From UBA3700 sp964478025 (lineage in GTDB: Bacteria; Bacillota; Clostridia; Christensenellales; UBA3700), in contig CAYZGK010000001.1 of assembly GCA_964478025.1 (NCBI GenBank), positions 1 to 64,000 of the forward strand: a DNA stretch of 64,000 nucleotides, read 5' to 3'. The position numbers were made by a program, and so were the translations under genes. Positions 9,199-17,325 of this stretch are shown here, piece after piece (positions within the stretch are counted from its first letter, which is position 1; each line of letters begins with the position of its first letter). Below the pieces are notes generated by a model that was not told the DNA's origin, did no database searches, and saw nothing but the letters and a program-made list of their open reading frames with translations.

Positions 9199-9437
9199 AT
9201 GGATAAACAATTTAGTTCCCTACTGAGTGTAGTAATAATACCACAGGTTGTTGATTTTATTGCTGTAAAGGAAAATATAAGTGAAAAAATGCAATAGAAG
9301 AATTTTATGATTCACAAGTATATAAAGTTTTAGAAAGGGAAGAAACTAAAGTATGGCATTATAGTCCACTGACAATCTATTTTATGTGGAAAAGCGAGAA
9401 AGAAACAGGAGAGATAGCTTTTCCAGAGGAGTGCTAA
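9199..9437 (+). pseudogene. Frameshifted small partner protein of DUF3990 locus 1
   Basis: From the ATG (GAGGAGG site upstream) the frame reads MDKQFSSLLSVVI...ISEKMQ and stops after 32 residues. Shifting frame at the A6 run 9284-9289 (one A too few) restores NAIEEFYDSQVYKVLERE, EETKVWHYSP and an end at the TAA 9435-9437. The restored product aligns along its length with the intact 78-residue protein at 11562 (shared pattern SKVY-KLE-EDTKVWHLS). Either a real 1-base deletion or a homopolymer sequencing error explains it. If real, the partner of an intact DUF3990 protein has been lost. Confidence 0.8.
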
Positions 9438-9647
9438 ATGAGTAAAGAATTACCTTTTATAATTTTATGTTTAGAGGAATATAAAAATTCTAAAAACCTT
9501 ACAGGAAAAGAAGTTGTAGAATTATTTAACAAATATTCGGTATTTGAATATATTGAGTCTTTTTATGAAGCACTTCATACTACAGGAACAAAGTATATTA
9601 TAAACGATATAGACCTATATATTAATGATAAAAGAAAAGTCAATTAG
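9438..9647 (+). CDS. DUF3791 protein, locus 1
   Basis: A 69-residue protein of the DUF3791 family, recognised from the pattern FIILCLEEYKNSKNLTGKEV, then VELFNKYSVFEYIESFYEALHT and IINDIDLYI. The family is nearly always encoded next to DUF3990. Its ATG follows the preceding stop with no spacer other than one base, so translation was probably coupled to the now frameshifted gene. It aligns with the DUF3791 protein at 11798 but has an extra C-terminal NDKRKVN. A 14-bp tandem duplication covers its stop codon. Probably cytoplasmic partner or antitoxin-like component; the function is not established. Confidence 0.75.
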   Translation: MSKELPFIILCLEEYKNSKNLTGKEVVELFNKYSVFEYIESFYEALHTTGTKYIINDIDLYINDKRKVN

Positions 9648-9666
9648 AGCTAGTCAATTAGAGCTA
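9639..9666. repeat. 14-bp tandem duplication at convergent gene ends
   Basis: GTCAATTAGAGCTA occurs twice head to tail (9639-9652, 9653-9666). It spans the DUF3791 stop codon and the last codon of the convergent ATPase gene, suggesting a recent slippage event at the junction. Confidence 0.8.
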
Positions 9667-10998
9667 ATTCAAATTAGAAATTAGTATATTTGCTAGATAA
9701 AGAGGCTTTAATTCTAACATTTCATGATTTCCTATATCGTTTTGAGAGAATAATATTCTTCGTGAAATTTTTGAAGAAAATTTAATTGAAAACTCATCAA
9801 TAGATTTATGATTTTTAGCACTAGAGGATTTAACTTCAATTGGAACTAATTTATTCTTGTCAGTTGTTAGGAAATCTATTTCATAATCATGTGTGCTATT
9901 TTTTGTTTTAAATGTAGAGTAATATAACTCTCTATTAGTTGAAGTAATTATCTGGGCAATAGCATTTTCATATAAATAGCCTAAGTTTGCATCAAGTTTG
10001 TCGGACAACAATTTGTTGTATATATTTTCGCTTATTAGAAGCTTATCGTTAAAAAGCATTGTGGTAAATAAACCAATGTCTGAAAGATATAATTTAAAGT
10101 TTGAGATATCTTTAGTGCCATTTAATGAAACGGAAGGATCTGTTACTTTGTAGCATGGTAAAACCGTTCTTGAACTTATTAAATCAAAAATATAGTCATA
10201 ATCTCTATTGGAAACTCGTTTATTCGTAATTTTACTTATATAAAACTTGTTATTGCAAGCAAGTTGTGATGGTATGGAATTAAATAGTGCAGATAATTTC
10301 CCACTAGAATCAATTTTATAAAAGTCATCAAAATACAAATTCAAAATTTCTTTTTTTACATTATCTACAACAGTAAGGTTTTTGCTGTTTATAAAGGCCT
10401 CGATTGCTTGAGGCATGCCACCTACTGCCATATAAAGTCTAAAATTTTTCATTAAAGTTCTATTTGTGGCTTGTCCTATAGGCACATTTTTATTGTAGAC
10501 TTGTTCTACTATTTTGTACTCATAACCACATGCCCAACAAAACTCTTCATAATCCATAGGGTATACATTAATTTTGTGTTCTTCTGATGGTATTAATATA
10601 TCTTTAACATTCTTTTTTATAGAGATAAGTGAGCCGGTTTCTATATAGTCATAACGCCCATCTTTAACTAGGAATTTTATTGCTTGTCTAACATGTGGGG
10701 CAAATTGAATATCATCAAAAATTATTACAGAGTTTCTCTTTTCTAAAATAACACCCTTTACTGCCTGTAAGCGCATAAAAAAGAATTCTAAATCATTTAT
10801 GTCTTTAAAAATTTCTTTTTCTTCTTCATTTAGATGAGAAAAATCTACAAGTATATAAGATTTATAATTGTTCTTTGCAAACTCTTCAGCTATTGTAGAT
10901 TTTCCTACTCGTCTTGCGCCTTCTAGTAAAGCTGCATACTTGCCTGACATAGTATTTTTCCATTCTAATAATTGATCATAAACTTTCCTTTTAAACAT
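9664..10998 (-). CDS. AAA (AAA_14/DUF4143) ATPase
   Basis: A 444-residue protein with an N-terminal P-loop ATPase domain: Walker A GARRVGKS at 27-34, Walker B VIIFDDIQ near 110-117 and a sensor-like ETGSLIS after it. A middle winged-helix region follows, then the C-terminal DUF4143 domain with a PD-(D/E)XK-like signature: YEIDFLTTD and then IEVKSSSAK near 388-405. Members of this family are abundant, variable accessory ATPases of unknown cellular role. The start follows AGAGGA. Its promoter lies inside a two-unit repeat array (see 11016-11076), suggesting autoregulation. It is convergent with the DUF3790-type locus on its left and shares no operon. A truncated relative lies at 13873 and further relatives at 14835, 49871 and 56053. 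Confidence 0.88.
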   Translation of the reverse strand: MFKRKVYDQLLEWKNTMSGKYAALLEGARRVGKSTIAEEFAKNNYKSYILVDFSHLNEEEKEIFKDINDLEFFFMRLQAVKGVILEKRNSVIIFDDIQFAPHVRQAIKFLVKDGRYDYIETGSLISIKKNVKDILIPSEEHKINVYPMDYEEFCWACGYEYKIVEQVYNKNVPIGQATNRTLMKNFRLYMAVGGMPQAIEAFINSKNLTVVDNVKKEILNLYFDDFYKIDSSGKLSALFNSIPSQLACNNKFYISKITNKRVSNRDYDYIFDLISSRTVLPCYKVTDPSVSLNGTKDISNFKLYLSDIGLFTTMLFNDKLLISENIYNKLLSDKLDANLGYLYENAIAQIITSTNRELYYSTFKTKNSTHDYEIDFLTTDKNKLVPIEVKSSSAKNHKSIDEFSIKFSSKISRRILFSQNDIGNHEMLELKPLYLANILISNLN

Positions 10999-11015
10999 AT
11001 GAATCCTCTATAGAT

Positions 11016-11076
11016 ATTTTAACATAAAATTACATTTTTTCAACATTGTAATTGCTAAAAACCGACATTTTTTCAA
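11016..11076 (-). promoter_or_regulatory. Promoter with two-unit operator array for the 9664-10998 ATPase
   Basis: Minus strand: the 12-mer TTGAAAAAATGT occurs twice, at 11032-11043 and 11065-11076, exactly 33 bp apart. The gene-proximal copy supplies a -35 TTGAAA (11038-11043) with a 16-nt spacer to -10 TAAAAT (11016-11021). The 33-bp period equals that of the array before the 14835 ATPase, and the core TTGAAAAA is shared. Confidence 0.65.
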
Positions 11077-11310
11077 GATAAGATGGAAAATAGAGATAAG
11101 ATTTTAATAAAAAACTTTGCTTTATCATTAGCATTAAATAGCAAATTAGAAACAAAAAACTGCAATTTTTAAAAATTAACAGTTTGATTTTGCAAAAATA
11201 TTGCAAATTTAATTCATAAGGCGAAAAAATTAATTAGTAATTTAAAATTAAGTGCTACTTAATAAATAAGTAGACATAACATGTTATATTAATAAATAGG
11301 AAGAAGGAAA
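11077..11310. other. Spacer between divergent genes
   Basis: No coding frame is seen. A 7-bp inverted repeat CTACTTA/TAAGTAG (11255-11261 and 11267-11273) lies about 40 bp before the second DUF3990 locus and could be its operator; support is weak. Confidence 0.4.
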
Positions 11311-11565
11311 ATGAGGTTATATCGAGGATCTGACACGATTATAGATAATCCTATAATATTAGAGGCAAGAAGACCGCTTGATTTTGGTTATGGATTTTAC
11401 TTAACAACAGACTTTGACCAGGCTAAAAAATGGGCGATAAGAGTTAAAAATAGAAATAATTCATTAAAAAGACTCAAAGTGGAAAAACTTTGTAATCAAA
11501 TATTGTTTCATACAAAAAAATCTTTAGAATTTCTAAAACATATAGGATCGGAGGAGATAAGATGA
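11311..11565 (+). pseudogene. Internally deleted DUF3990 protein, locus 2
   Basis: This 84-residue frame starts like the intact paralogue at 8721 (MRLYRGSD..., RPLDFGYGFYLTTDFDQAKKWA) but after residue ~47 jumps to a segment like the paralogue's C-terminus (LKRLKVEKLCNQILFHTKKS). About 70 residues in the middle, including the expected Glu of the putative active site and the YDIIIG segment, are missing without loss of frame. The product should be inactive as an enzyme. It overlaps the next gene by 4 bases (ATGA), so translational coupling is retained. It may still be expressed to drive translation of the downstream genes. Confidence 0.75.
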
Positions 11566-11798
11566 GCGATAAAGAGTTTGAAAGTCTAATGTCTTTAATT
11601 TTGGCAGGTACAGTAAATATAATTATGCAAAATAATAATTGGGATGAAGACTACGCATTAAATAGATTTATCTCTTCAAAAGTTTATAATAAGCTTGAAC
11701 AAGAGGATACTAAAGTATGGCATTTATCTACAACTTGTCTTGCAATGCTGTTTGAGAATGAGAGGAAAGGTCAACTATTGTGGCCAGAGGTGATGTAA
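11562..11798 (+). CDS. Small partner protein of DUF3990 locus 2
   Basis: A 78-residue soluble protein: MSDKEFESLMSLILAG..., then NRFISSKVYNKLEQEDTKVW and HLSTTCLAMLFENE. It is the intact equivalent of the frameshifted gene at 9199. No domain name comes to mind with certainty; the helical pattern and the TKVWH motif are typical of the second gene in DUF3990/DUF3791 sets. GGAGGAG lies 7 nt before the ATG, and the gene overlaps its neighbours by 4 bases upstream and 1 base downstream, so the three are translated together. Likely antitoxin or adaptor (inference). Confidence 0.7.
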   Translation: MSDKEFESLMSLILAGTVNIIMQNNNWDEDYALNRFISSKVYNKLEQEDTKVWHLSTTCLAMLFENERKGQLLWPEVM

Positions 11799-11986
11799 TG
11801 AGTAAAACGCTAGATTTTAAATGTTTTTATTTTGAAGCTTATAAAGCAAAATATAGATTAACAGGGAAAGAGGCTTTAGATGTTTTTAACAAGTATAAAG
11901 TGTTTAATTATTTAAATGATTTTTATGACGTTTTACACACAACAGCCAAGGAATATGTTTTAGAGGATATAGATATATATATATAA
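11798..11986 (+). CDS. DUF3791 protein, locus 2
   Basis: A 62-residue DUF3791 protein (DFKCFYFEAYKAKYRLTGKEA, DVFNKYKVFNYLNDFYDVLHT, VLEDIDIYI), the paralogue of the one at 9438. The start is the ATG of a TAATG overlap with the preceding gene, preceded by AGAGGTG; an upstream ATG at 11780 would extend deep into that gene and is less likely. It is the last gene of the locus. The spacer 11987-12084 to the next gene's operator array has no gene. Confidence 0.72.
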   Translation: MSKTLDFKCFYFEAYKAKYRLTGKEALDVFNKYKVFNYLNDFYDVLHTTAKEYVLEDIDIYI

Positions 11987-12084
11987 AGGCTCGACAAAGT
12001 AAGTCTTAATATAAATAGAGCGATAACATAGCGTGAATAATTATTAAAATATTTCTCAAATAAATTTTTGTAAATTTAATTTTG

Positions 12085-12187
12085 TTTTAGTAAAATTGCA
12101 ATTATTTTAGTAAAATATGAAAAATTTTAGTAAAATTTCTATTATTTTAGTAAAATGATTGAATTAAAATGATAGAAATCATATAAT
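12085..12187 (+). promoter_or_regulatory. Four-unit operator array and promoter of the AlbA_2 gene
   Basis: TTTTAGTAAAAT occurs four times at 12085, 12105, 12125 and 12145, with an exact 20-bp period. Each core TTTTAGTAAAA is a dyad around the central G. Directly after the fourth copy come -35 TTGAAT (12159-12164), a 17-nt spacer and -10 TATAAT (12182-12187). A 20-bp period puts all copies on nearly the same face of the helix. Confidence 0.8.
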
Positions 12188-12209
12188 TTAATAAAAAGGA
12201 AATAAAATT

Positions 12210-13643
12210 ATGCAAGAATCAGAATTAGTTGAATTAATAAATAAGGTAATATCTTTAAATACAGAAACAAATAATATAGAGTTTAAAAAGGCAAAAGATG
12301 GTACTCCAGAAAACCTATATGATACTTTATCTAGTTTTTCTAATACATCTGGTGGAATAATTATATTTGGGATTGATGAAAAAAATAATTATAAGGTTTG
12401 TGGTATTAATAATCCTGATGAATTACAAAAAAAGATTACGGATCAGTCTTTAATGATGGAGCCTAAAGTTAGAACTATAATAACAATAGCTAAATATAAT
12501 GAAAAAATTGTAGCTTCATGCGAAGTGCCAGAAATGGATGCCTTTAGTAAGCCTTGTTATTATTTAGGAAAAGGTAAAATGAAAGGTTCTTACATAAGAG
12601 TGGGCGATGCAGATTTACCTATGACTGAATATGAAATTTATAGTTTTGATTCATTTAAATATAAAATAGAAGATGAATTAAGAACAAAAGAAAGAATAGA
12701 TTATGATGTCTTAAACAAAATATCATTAAATTCGTTTGTAGATAAAATCACAAGCCTAAAACCTAATTTGTTAAATATGGATTTTGAAACTATATTGACA
12801 ATAAATGGAATTATAGATAAAAATAAAAAACCAACATTATGTGGAGTTTTAAATTTTTCTAAATATCCACAATACTTTTCGCCTAATTTAGATATTGTTG
12901 CGGTAAAAGTGGCAGGCAGCGAATATGGCGTGGAAGAAGAAGGGATTAGATTTATAGATAATAAAAGATTAGATGGAACAATTCCAGAGATGCTTAAACA
13001 GGCTATGGCTTTTGTTGCTAATAATACTAAAAAGGCAACAAGAGTTAATGAAAGTGGTAATAGAGAAGACGTTGCGGAATATCCTATAAAAGCAGTAAGA
13101 GAAGTTATATTAAATGCATTAATTCATAGGGACTACAGCGTTCATACAGAAAATGAGCCAATTAGATTAACTATTTATGATGATAGAATTGAGGTAACCA
13201 ATCCAGGTGGCTTGTATGGGCGATTAACATTAGATGAGTTAGGCAAAGTTCACTCCGACATTAGAAATCCATTTATAGCTTCAATACTAGAGATGTTAGA
13301 GGTTACAGAAAATAGATATTCTGGAATTCCAACTATATATGCAGAAATGAAAAAAGCTGGCTTACTAGAGCCTAAATTTGAAGAAAAGAGAGGAACTTTT
13401 AAAGTAACATTATTTAATAAAAAAAAGGATAATGTTTTAAATGAGGACTTTGTTGATAAAATAAAAAAATATTGTCAAACACCAAGAACAAAGGATTCAA
13501 TTGCTAAGTTTTTAGGATTTGATGAGATTCATCCTACTTATTGTATAAATACATATATTATTCCTCTTATAGAAAAAGGAATCCTTGCTTATACATTACC
13601 AAATAAACCAAGGAGTAAAAATCAAAGAATTTACACTTTATAA
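12210..13643 (+). CDS. AlbA_2 / HATPase (Schlafen-like) putative regulator
   Basis: A 477-residue protein. Residues ~15-130 form an AlbA_2 (Schlafen AlbA_2) domain, seen in NNIEFKKAKDG, SFSNTSGGIIIFGIDE and GSYIRVGDAD. Residues ~295-400 form an HATPase_c_4-like domain (AVREVILNALIHRDYSVH, IEVTNPGGLYG). The last ~65 residues look like a winged helix (TKDSIAKFLGFD...IPLIEKGILAY). Such proteins are annotated as ATP-binding transcriptional regulators or helicase-like; their exact role is unknown. The ribosome binding site AAAGGAA is weak. It stands alone behind a striking four-unit array of small dyads, the natural candidate for its own operator. Confidence 0.85.
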   Translation: MQESELVELINKVISLNTETNNIEFKKAKDGTPENLYDTLSSFSNTSGGIIIFGIDEKNNYKVCGINNPDELQKKITDQSLMMEPKVRTIITIAKYNEKIVASCEVPEMDAFSKPCYYLGKGKMKGSYIRVGDADLPMTEYEIYSFDSFKYKIEDELRTKERIDYDVLNKISLNSFVDKITSLKPNLLNMDFETILTINGIIDKNKKPTLCGVLNFSKYPQYFSPNLDIVAVKVAGSEYGVEEEGIRFIDNKRLDGTIPEMLKQAMAFVANNTKKATRVNESGNREDVAEYPIKAVREVILNALIHRDYSVHTENEPIRLTIYDDRIEVTNPGGLYGRLTLDELGKVHSDIRNPFIASILEMLEVTENRYSGIPTIYAEMKKAGLLEPKFEEKRGTFKVTLFNKKKDNVLNEDFVDKIKKYCQTPRTKDSIAKFLGFDEIHPTYCINTYIIPLIEKGILAYTLPNKPRSKNQRIYTL

Positions 13644-13727
13644 AAGTGTTTAATTAAGAAAAATCTTATTGAAAAGTCAACGGAAGGATATTTTTATAGA
13701 AAAATAAATGAGCTATGTAGGATTTTA

Positions 13728-13786
13728 TCGAATAATTCGATAAAATTTCATCGACATACTCGACAAATCTTTATCGAGTATGTCGA
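13728..13786 (+). promoter_or_regulatory. Three-unit dyad array before a truncated ATPase gene
   Basis: TCGA-N5-TCGA occurs three times (13728-13740, 13751-13763, 13774-13786) with an exact 23-bp period. The first unit is the centre of a 25-bp palindrome and the second and third also pair with each other as a 12-bp stem. The array probably belonged to the ATPase gene whose 3' half remains at 13873-14589. The rest of 13644-13872 shows no gene. Confidence 0.7.
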
Positions 13787-13872
13787 GTATCTATAAAAAC
13801 AGTGTTATTGTTATTAAAATTTTTAGGTATTTTATAAAGGTGACAAATTATATAAGTTATATAAGAGATTGA

Positions 13873-14589
13873 ACTGGTAATCTAAAAGTAGACAATGTAA
13901 AAAAGAATATAATTAGTTTATATAGAGAAGATTTGACCAAGATGTCGAGAAAAGCATCATCAATTACCCCTTTAATAATTTATGATAAAATTCAAAGTAT
14001 GTTTTCAAATCATACTTTTGAAATTAATGCTTCGGCATTTTCGAAAAATACTAAACTATATACTTGCTTTAACAATGTAGATGAACTTGAATCAAGTAAG
14101 ATAGTTAATGTTGCATATGAAATTAAAAACATTGACGCAACATTAACTACAGGTTTCGATCTTTCTAACGTTAAAGTATATTCAGCTGATACTGGACTTT
14201 TAATTACTAAAATGTTTTATGATAAAAAGTATTTAGAAAATTCACTATATAAAGCAATAATTCTAGATAAAATATCTGTAGATCAAGGATTCTTGTTTGA
14301 AAACATTGTTGCTCAAGAATTAAAGTCAAAAGATTATGCTCTTAAATACAAGAGCTTTTATAAGGATAATTCAAATAAAAAATATTCAATTGATTTCTTT
14401 TTAGAGGAAAATAACAAGATTATCCCAATAGAGGTAAAATCATCTGACTATAAGTCTCATTCAAGTATTGACGAGTTTGCAATAAAGTACCACCAATATG
14501 TTAGTAAAAAAATAATTGTTTACTCTAAAAATTATAAAGTTGAGGATGGAATAATATATTTGCCTATTTATATGCTTATGTGCTTGTAG
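13873..14589 (+). pseudogene. 3' remnant of an AAA/DUF4143 ATPase gene
   Basis: The frame opens after a TGA at 13870 and reads TGNLKVDNVKKNIISLYRED..., which aligns with the middle of the intact ATPase at 9664-10998 (KNLTVVDNVKKEILNLYFDD). It continues through the DUF4143 domain with YSIDFFLEEN and IPIEVKSSDYKSH, ending normally. Everything before about residue 210 of the intact paralogue, including Walker A and B, is missing. A TTG at 13933 would allow a 218-residue product but it has no good ribosome binding site. The piece is most simply a decayed gene; the operator array before it is retained. Confidence 0.82.
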
Positions 14590-14672
14590 AAAAAACAAAT
14601 AAAGCAAATTAAATAAAAGTGTTAAAAAATTTGCGTAGAAATTAGAAAGTGTATTAAAAATAATTTTAAAAA

Positions 14673-14806
14673 ACTCCATTGAAAAAGTTGTTGATTTTAT
14701 AAAAAAGTCGCTTGAAAAAATTGCAGTTTTCTAACAAAACTCCCTTGAAAAAGTTTCAAATACTTAATAAAAGTCGCTTGAAAAAGTTTTTGTTTTGATT
14801 CATAAT
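14673..14806 (+). promoter_or_regulatory. Four-unit 33-bp operator array and promoter of the 14835 ATPase
   Basis: A ~17-bp motif of consensus A(C/G)TCSMTTGAAAAAGTT starts at 14673, 14706, 14739 and 14772, an exact 33-bp period; the 16 bases between motifs differ. The fourth motif supplies -35 TTGAAA (14778-14783), then a 17-nt spacer and -10 CATAAT (14801-14806). A protein bound to unit four would therefore cover the -35 box. Confidence 0.8.
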
Positions 14807-14834
14807 AGGTATAGAAACTTTAAGGAGCTAAGGT

Positions 14835-16154
14835 ATGCTGAAAAGAAAAATAGAAAATGTTTTATTAGAATGGAAGAATACGCCAAATCATAATCCACTT
14901 ATTATTAAGGGATGTCGTCAGTGTGGAAAAACTTATTCCGTTCGTGATTTTGCACAAAAGAACTATAAACACGAGGTATATCTTAATTTTTTTAAAAACC
15001 CTTTATATAATTCTATTTTTGAAGGATCTCTTGATGTTGACAATATTATAATGATGATGTCAGCATTGCTTGGCCCTAGTGCAATATTTGAACCAAAAGA
15101 AACTATTATAATTCTTGATGAAATTCAAGATTGTCCAGAAGCAAGAACTGCTTTAAAATTCTTTAAAGAAGATGAAAGATTTGATGTTATAGGAACAGGT
15201 TCTTTACTTGGTGTAAAAGGTTATGGAAAACAACCAAAATCCATTCCTGTTGGCTTTGAAACTGTAATAGAAATGTTTCCACTTGATTTTGAAGAGTTTT
15301 TATGGGCAAATGGAATTACACCAACTATTATTGATAAATTAAAAGAATGCTTTAATGAAGAAAAATCAGTTCCTGAGGCTCTACATGAAAAAATGCGTCA
15401 ATTAATAATTCAATATACCATAGTAGGTGGTATGCCAGCAGTTGTAGATACTTTTGTAAAAACTAAACAATTAAATACTGTTTTAACTATGCAGCGAAGC
15501 ATTGTTCGTTCCTATGAAGATGATATGGTAAAATATGCCGATGATAAAGATAAAACGTTAATAAAAGAGTGTTTTCAATCTATTCCAAAACAGCTTGGTA
15601 AGGAAAATAAGAAATTTCAATATTCTATGATAAAAAAATCTGGCACTTCAACAAAGTTCCAAGGAAGTATTCAGTGGATAGAAGATGCAGGTATTATTGC
15701 TCGTTGCTATAACTTAAATATACCTGAGCTACCACTTGATGGAAATGCTATAAGTGATGTTTTTAAAGTATATATGCAAGATACAGGATTATTTGTAAGT
15801 ATGTTAGAAGATGGTACTCAATACGATATACTTCAAGGTAATTTATATGGTTATAAGGGTGCAATTTTTGAAAATCTTATGGCAGATATATTTACCAAAA
15901 TGGGACGAAAACTTTATTATTACCACAAAGATTCAGGGCTTGAAATTGACTTTGTAATAAGATATAAAGGTAAAGCAACTTTAATTGAAGTAAAAGCTAC
16001 TACTGGTAATACAAAAAGTACAAAAACAATTCTATCTCATCCTGAAAAATATAAGGTTGAAGGTGCTATAAAACTTGGTGATTATAACGTTGGAAGAAAT
16101 GAAAAAATATTAACAATACCCACTTATATGGGGTTCTTGCTTAATGAATTTTAA
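14835..16154 (+). CDS. AAA (AAA_14/DUF4143) ATPase
   Basis: A 439-residue accessory ATPase. Walker A is GCRQCGKT at 26-33, Walker B IIILDEIQDC near 92-101, followed by the family-typical GTGSLLGV. The C-terminal DUF4143 domain has DSGLEIDFVIRY and TLIEVKATTGNTKS near 375-400, the PD-(D/E)XK-like D...E-x-K pattern. AAGGAG precedes the ATG by 9 nt. It differs strongly from the 9664 ATPase in sequence although the order of domains is the same, so it is an independent lineage, not a recent duplicate. Transcription appears controlled from a four-unit 33-bp array overlapping its promoter. Cellular role unknown. Confidence 0.88.
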   Translation: MLKRKIENVLLEWKNTPNHNPLIIKGCRQCGKTYSVRDFAQKNYKHEVYLNFFKNPLYNSIFEGSLDVDNIIMMMSALLGPSAIFEPKETIIILDEIQDCPEARTALKFFKEDERFDVIGTGSLLGVKGYGKQPKSIPVGFETVIEMFPLDFEEFLWANGITPTIIDKLKECFNEEKSVPEALHEKMRQLIIQYTIVGGMPAVVDTFVKTKQLNTVLTMQRSIVRSYEDDMVKYADDKDKTLIKECFQSIPKQLGKENKKFQYSMIKKSGTSTKFQGSIQWIEDAGIIARCYNLNIPELPLDGNAISDVFKVYMQDTGLFVSMLEDGTQYDILQGNLYGYKGAIFENLMADIFTKMGRKLYYYHKDSGLEIDFVIRYKGKATLIEVKATTGNTKSTKTILSHPEKYKVEGAIKLGDYNVGRNEKILTIPTYMGFLLNEF

Positions 16155-16225
16155 TTAGTATAAGAAAATATTAAAAACGAAAATTCTGATTTTAATATGT
16201 AAAAAAAATAGACTTAAAGTGGTGA

Positions 16226-16270
16226 ATTTTTAACATTAAAAACGAAAAATCCGTTTTTAATGTTAAAAAT
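16226..16270. repeat. Perfect 19-bp inverted repeat at the start of a fibre-gene cassette
   Basis: Arms 16226-16244 and 16252-16270 are perfectly complementary with a 7-nt loop. The repeat ends 3 nt before the ATG of the promoterless fibre paralogue, exactly at the point where its similarity to the 20140 gene begins. A weaker 9-bp stem (16168-16176 with 16191-16199) lies just before and may terminate the ATPase gene. Confidence 0.75.
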
Positions 16271-16273
16271 CTA

Positions 16274-17266
16274 ATGATAGTTGTAGTAGTTGTAGCATTA
16301 TCTACAGCGACCTATGCATGGTTTACATCTACAAGTACATCAACAGCTAGTATGACAATAGCATCTACAACAGCAAGTGAATGGCAATTATCTAAAGGAA
16401 CAGTAAATGAAAGCGCCGGGGTAACATTTTCATCACAATCTACAATGTTAACATTAGATTCTGGACTAAATGGTTTATACGCGCCAAATAAAGAGCTTAC
16501 AATTAAGCCAAGTTCAGATAAACCAACAGCTGTTACATTAAAAGTTGGGGATAATAACACAGCCAGTGAAGCATTCTACCAATGTAACACATATAATGGA
16601 GCAGCATATGTAACAACAGCAAGTGCAGCAAAGACACCTACAATAATTAGAGTAGTTAACAATAAAGCACCAACTGTAAATGCAGAAACTAAAGAGGTTA
16701 CAAACGATGGTTCTCAAACATGTACGGTTACAGTACTTGTAGTATTAACAACAGACAATGCAAATAGTAGATATGCCGCTGCTGCATTAACATTCTATTT
16801 TGCATCAGCAAGTAAGACTTATACACTTGGATATAATTATGCAGACGCTTCAAGCATAACAGCTATTGGCAAGGATGACTTTACAGACTCATCTAAGACT
16901 GCAGCAGTTGCAGCAGCCAAAATTGAAAGTTCTACAGAAGTTGATGCATCAGGTTTAAATAATAATGCTAAAGCACCTGCATATGCGACAGTAACAGCAG
17001 GTGGAGCAACATCTGGTTTTAAAACAGCTTCTACTGAAACAGTAATAAATTCAGATATTACTCTTGCTGAGAAACAAACATTCTTAGCATATAGTTTTAC
17101 AACAGAATCATTAGCTTCAGGTAGTGGTGTAAACCTTGTTAACTATACATGGATTAATGGTTGGGTAGCAGATGATGGGGCTAATATGTCAGAAATTACA
17201 GTATATTATATTTTTGGAGCAGCTCTAACTGATAAAATACCAACAGCTAACGCTGACCCTGTATAG
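16274..17266 (+). CDS. TasA-like fibre subunit paralogue, probably a silent cassette
   Basis: The 330-residue frame matches the subunit gene at 20140 throughout: YAWF cleavage region, LSKGT, GLYAPNKELT, KTPTIIRVVN, VLVVLTTDN, RYAAAALTFYFAS, TYTLGYNY and a C-terminal NYTWINGW...YYIFGA. It lacks the first ~11 residues of the paralogue (MKKSTLITTIA), which carry the basic n-region of the signal peptide. It also lacks a ribosome binding site and a promoter, since a 19-bp hairpin sits directly upstream. A 41-base stretch across the signal peptide (from 16284) is identical to the 20140 gene. I infer a donor cassette for recombination with the expressed gene; a degraded gene is the alternative. Confidence 0.7.
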   Translation: MIVVVVVALSTATYAWFTSTSTSTASMTIASTTASEWQLSKGTVNESAGVTFSSQSTMLTLDSGLNGLYAPNKELTIKPSSDKPTAVTLKVGDNNTASEAFYQCNTYNGAAYVTTASAAKTPTIIRVVNNKAPTVNAETKEVTNDGSQTCTVTVLVVLTTDNANSRYAAAALTFYFASASKTYTLGYNYADASSITAIGKDDFTDSSKTAAVAAAKIESSTEVDASGLNNNAKAPAYATVTAGGATSGFKTASTETVINSDITLAEKQTFLAYSFTTESLASGSGVNLVNYTWINGWVADDGANMSEITVYYIFGAALTDKIPTANADPV

Positions 17267-17271
17267 GCACA

Positions 17272-17319
17272 TTAATTTAACCGCCTAAAATGGCTAAGTC
17301 CCAAAGACGGTTAAATTAA
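17272..17319. terminator. Inverted repeat between convergent fibre cassettes
   Basis: TTAATTTAACCG (17272-17283) and its complement (17308-17319) form a perfect 12-bp stem. The same TTAATTTAACCG follows the stop codon of all three fibre paralogues, so this stem arises from two cassettes meeting tail to tail; it may also serve as a bidirectional terminator. Confidence 0.6.
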
Positions 17320-17325
17320 ATCCGG

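Noticed and set aside
9199..9437. Programmed frameshift in the small partner gene
   Set aside because: The A6 run lacks a slippery heptamer in the right phase with a downstream stimulator, and the intact paralogue needs no shift; mutation or sequencing error is simpler.
14673..14790. Possible mini CRISPR array (four conserved heads, variable spacers, 33-bp period)
   Set aside because: Units differ at several positions, the spacers are AT-rich and only 16 bp, there are no cas genes, and the last unit forms the -35 box of the following gene.
8721..16154. Integrated phage or transposon carrying the first accessory island
   Set aside because: No integrase, transposase, phage structural genes or flanking attachment repeats are visible; the tRNA-Ser gene is 8 kb away and separated by housekeeping genes.
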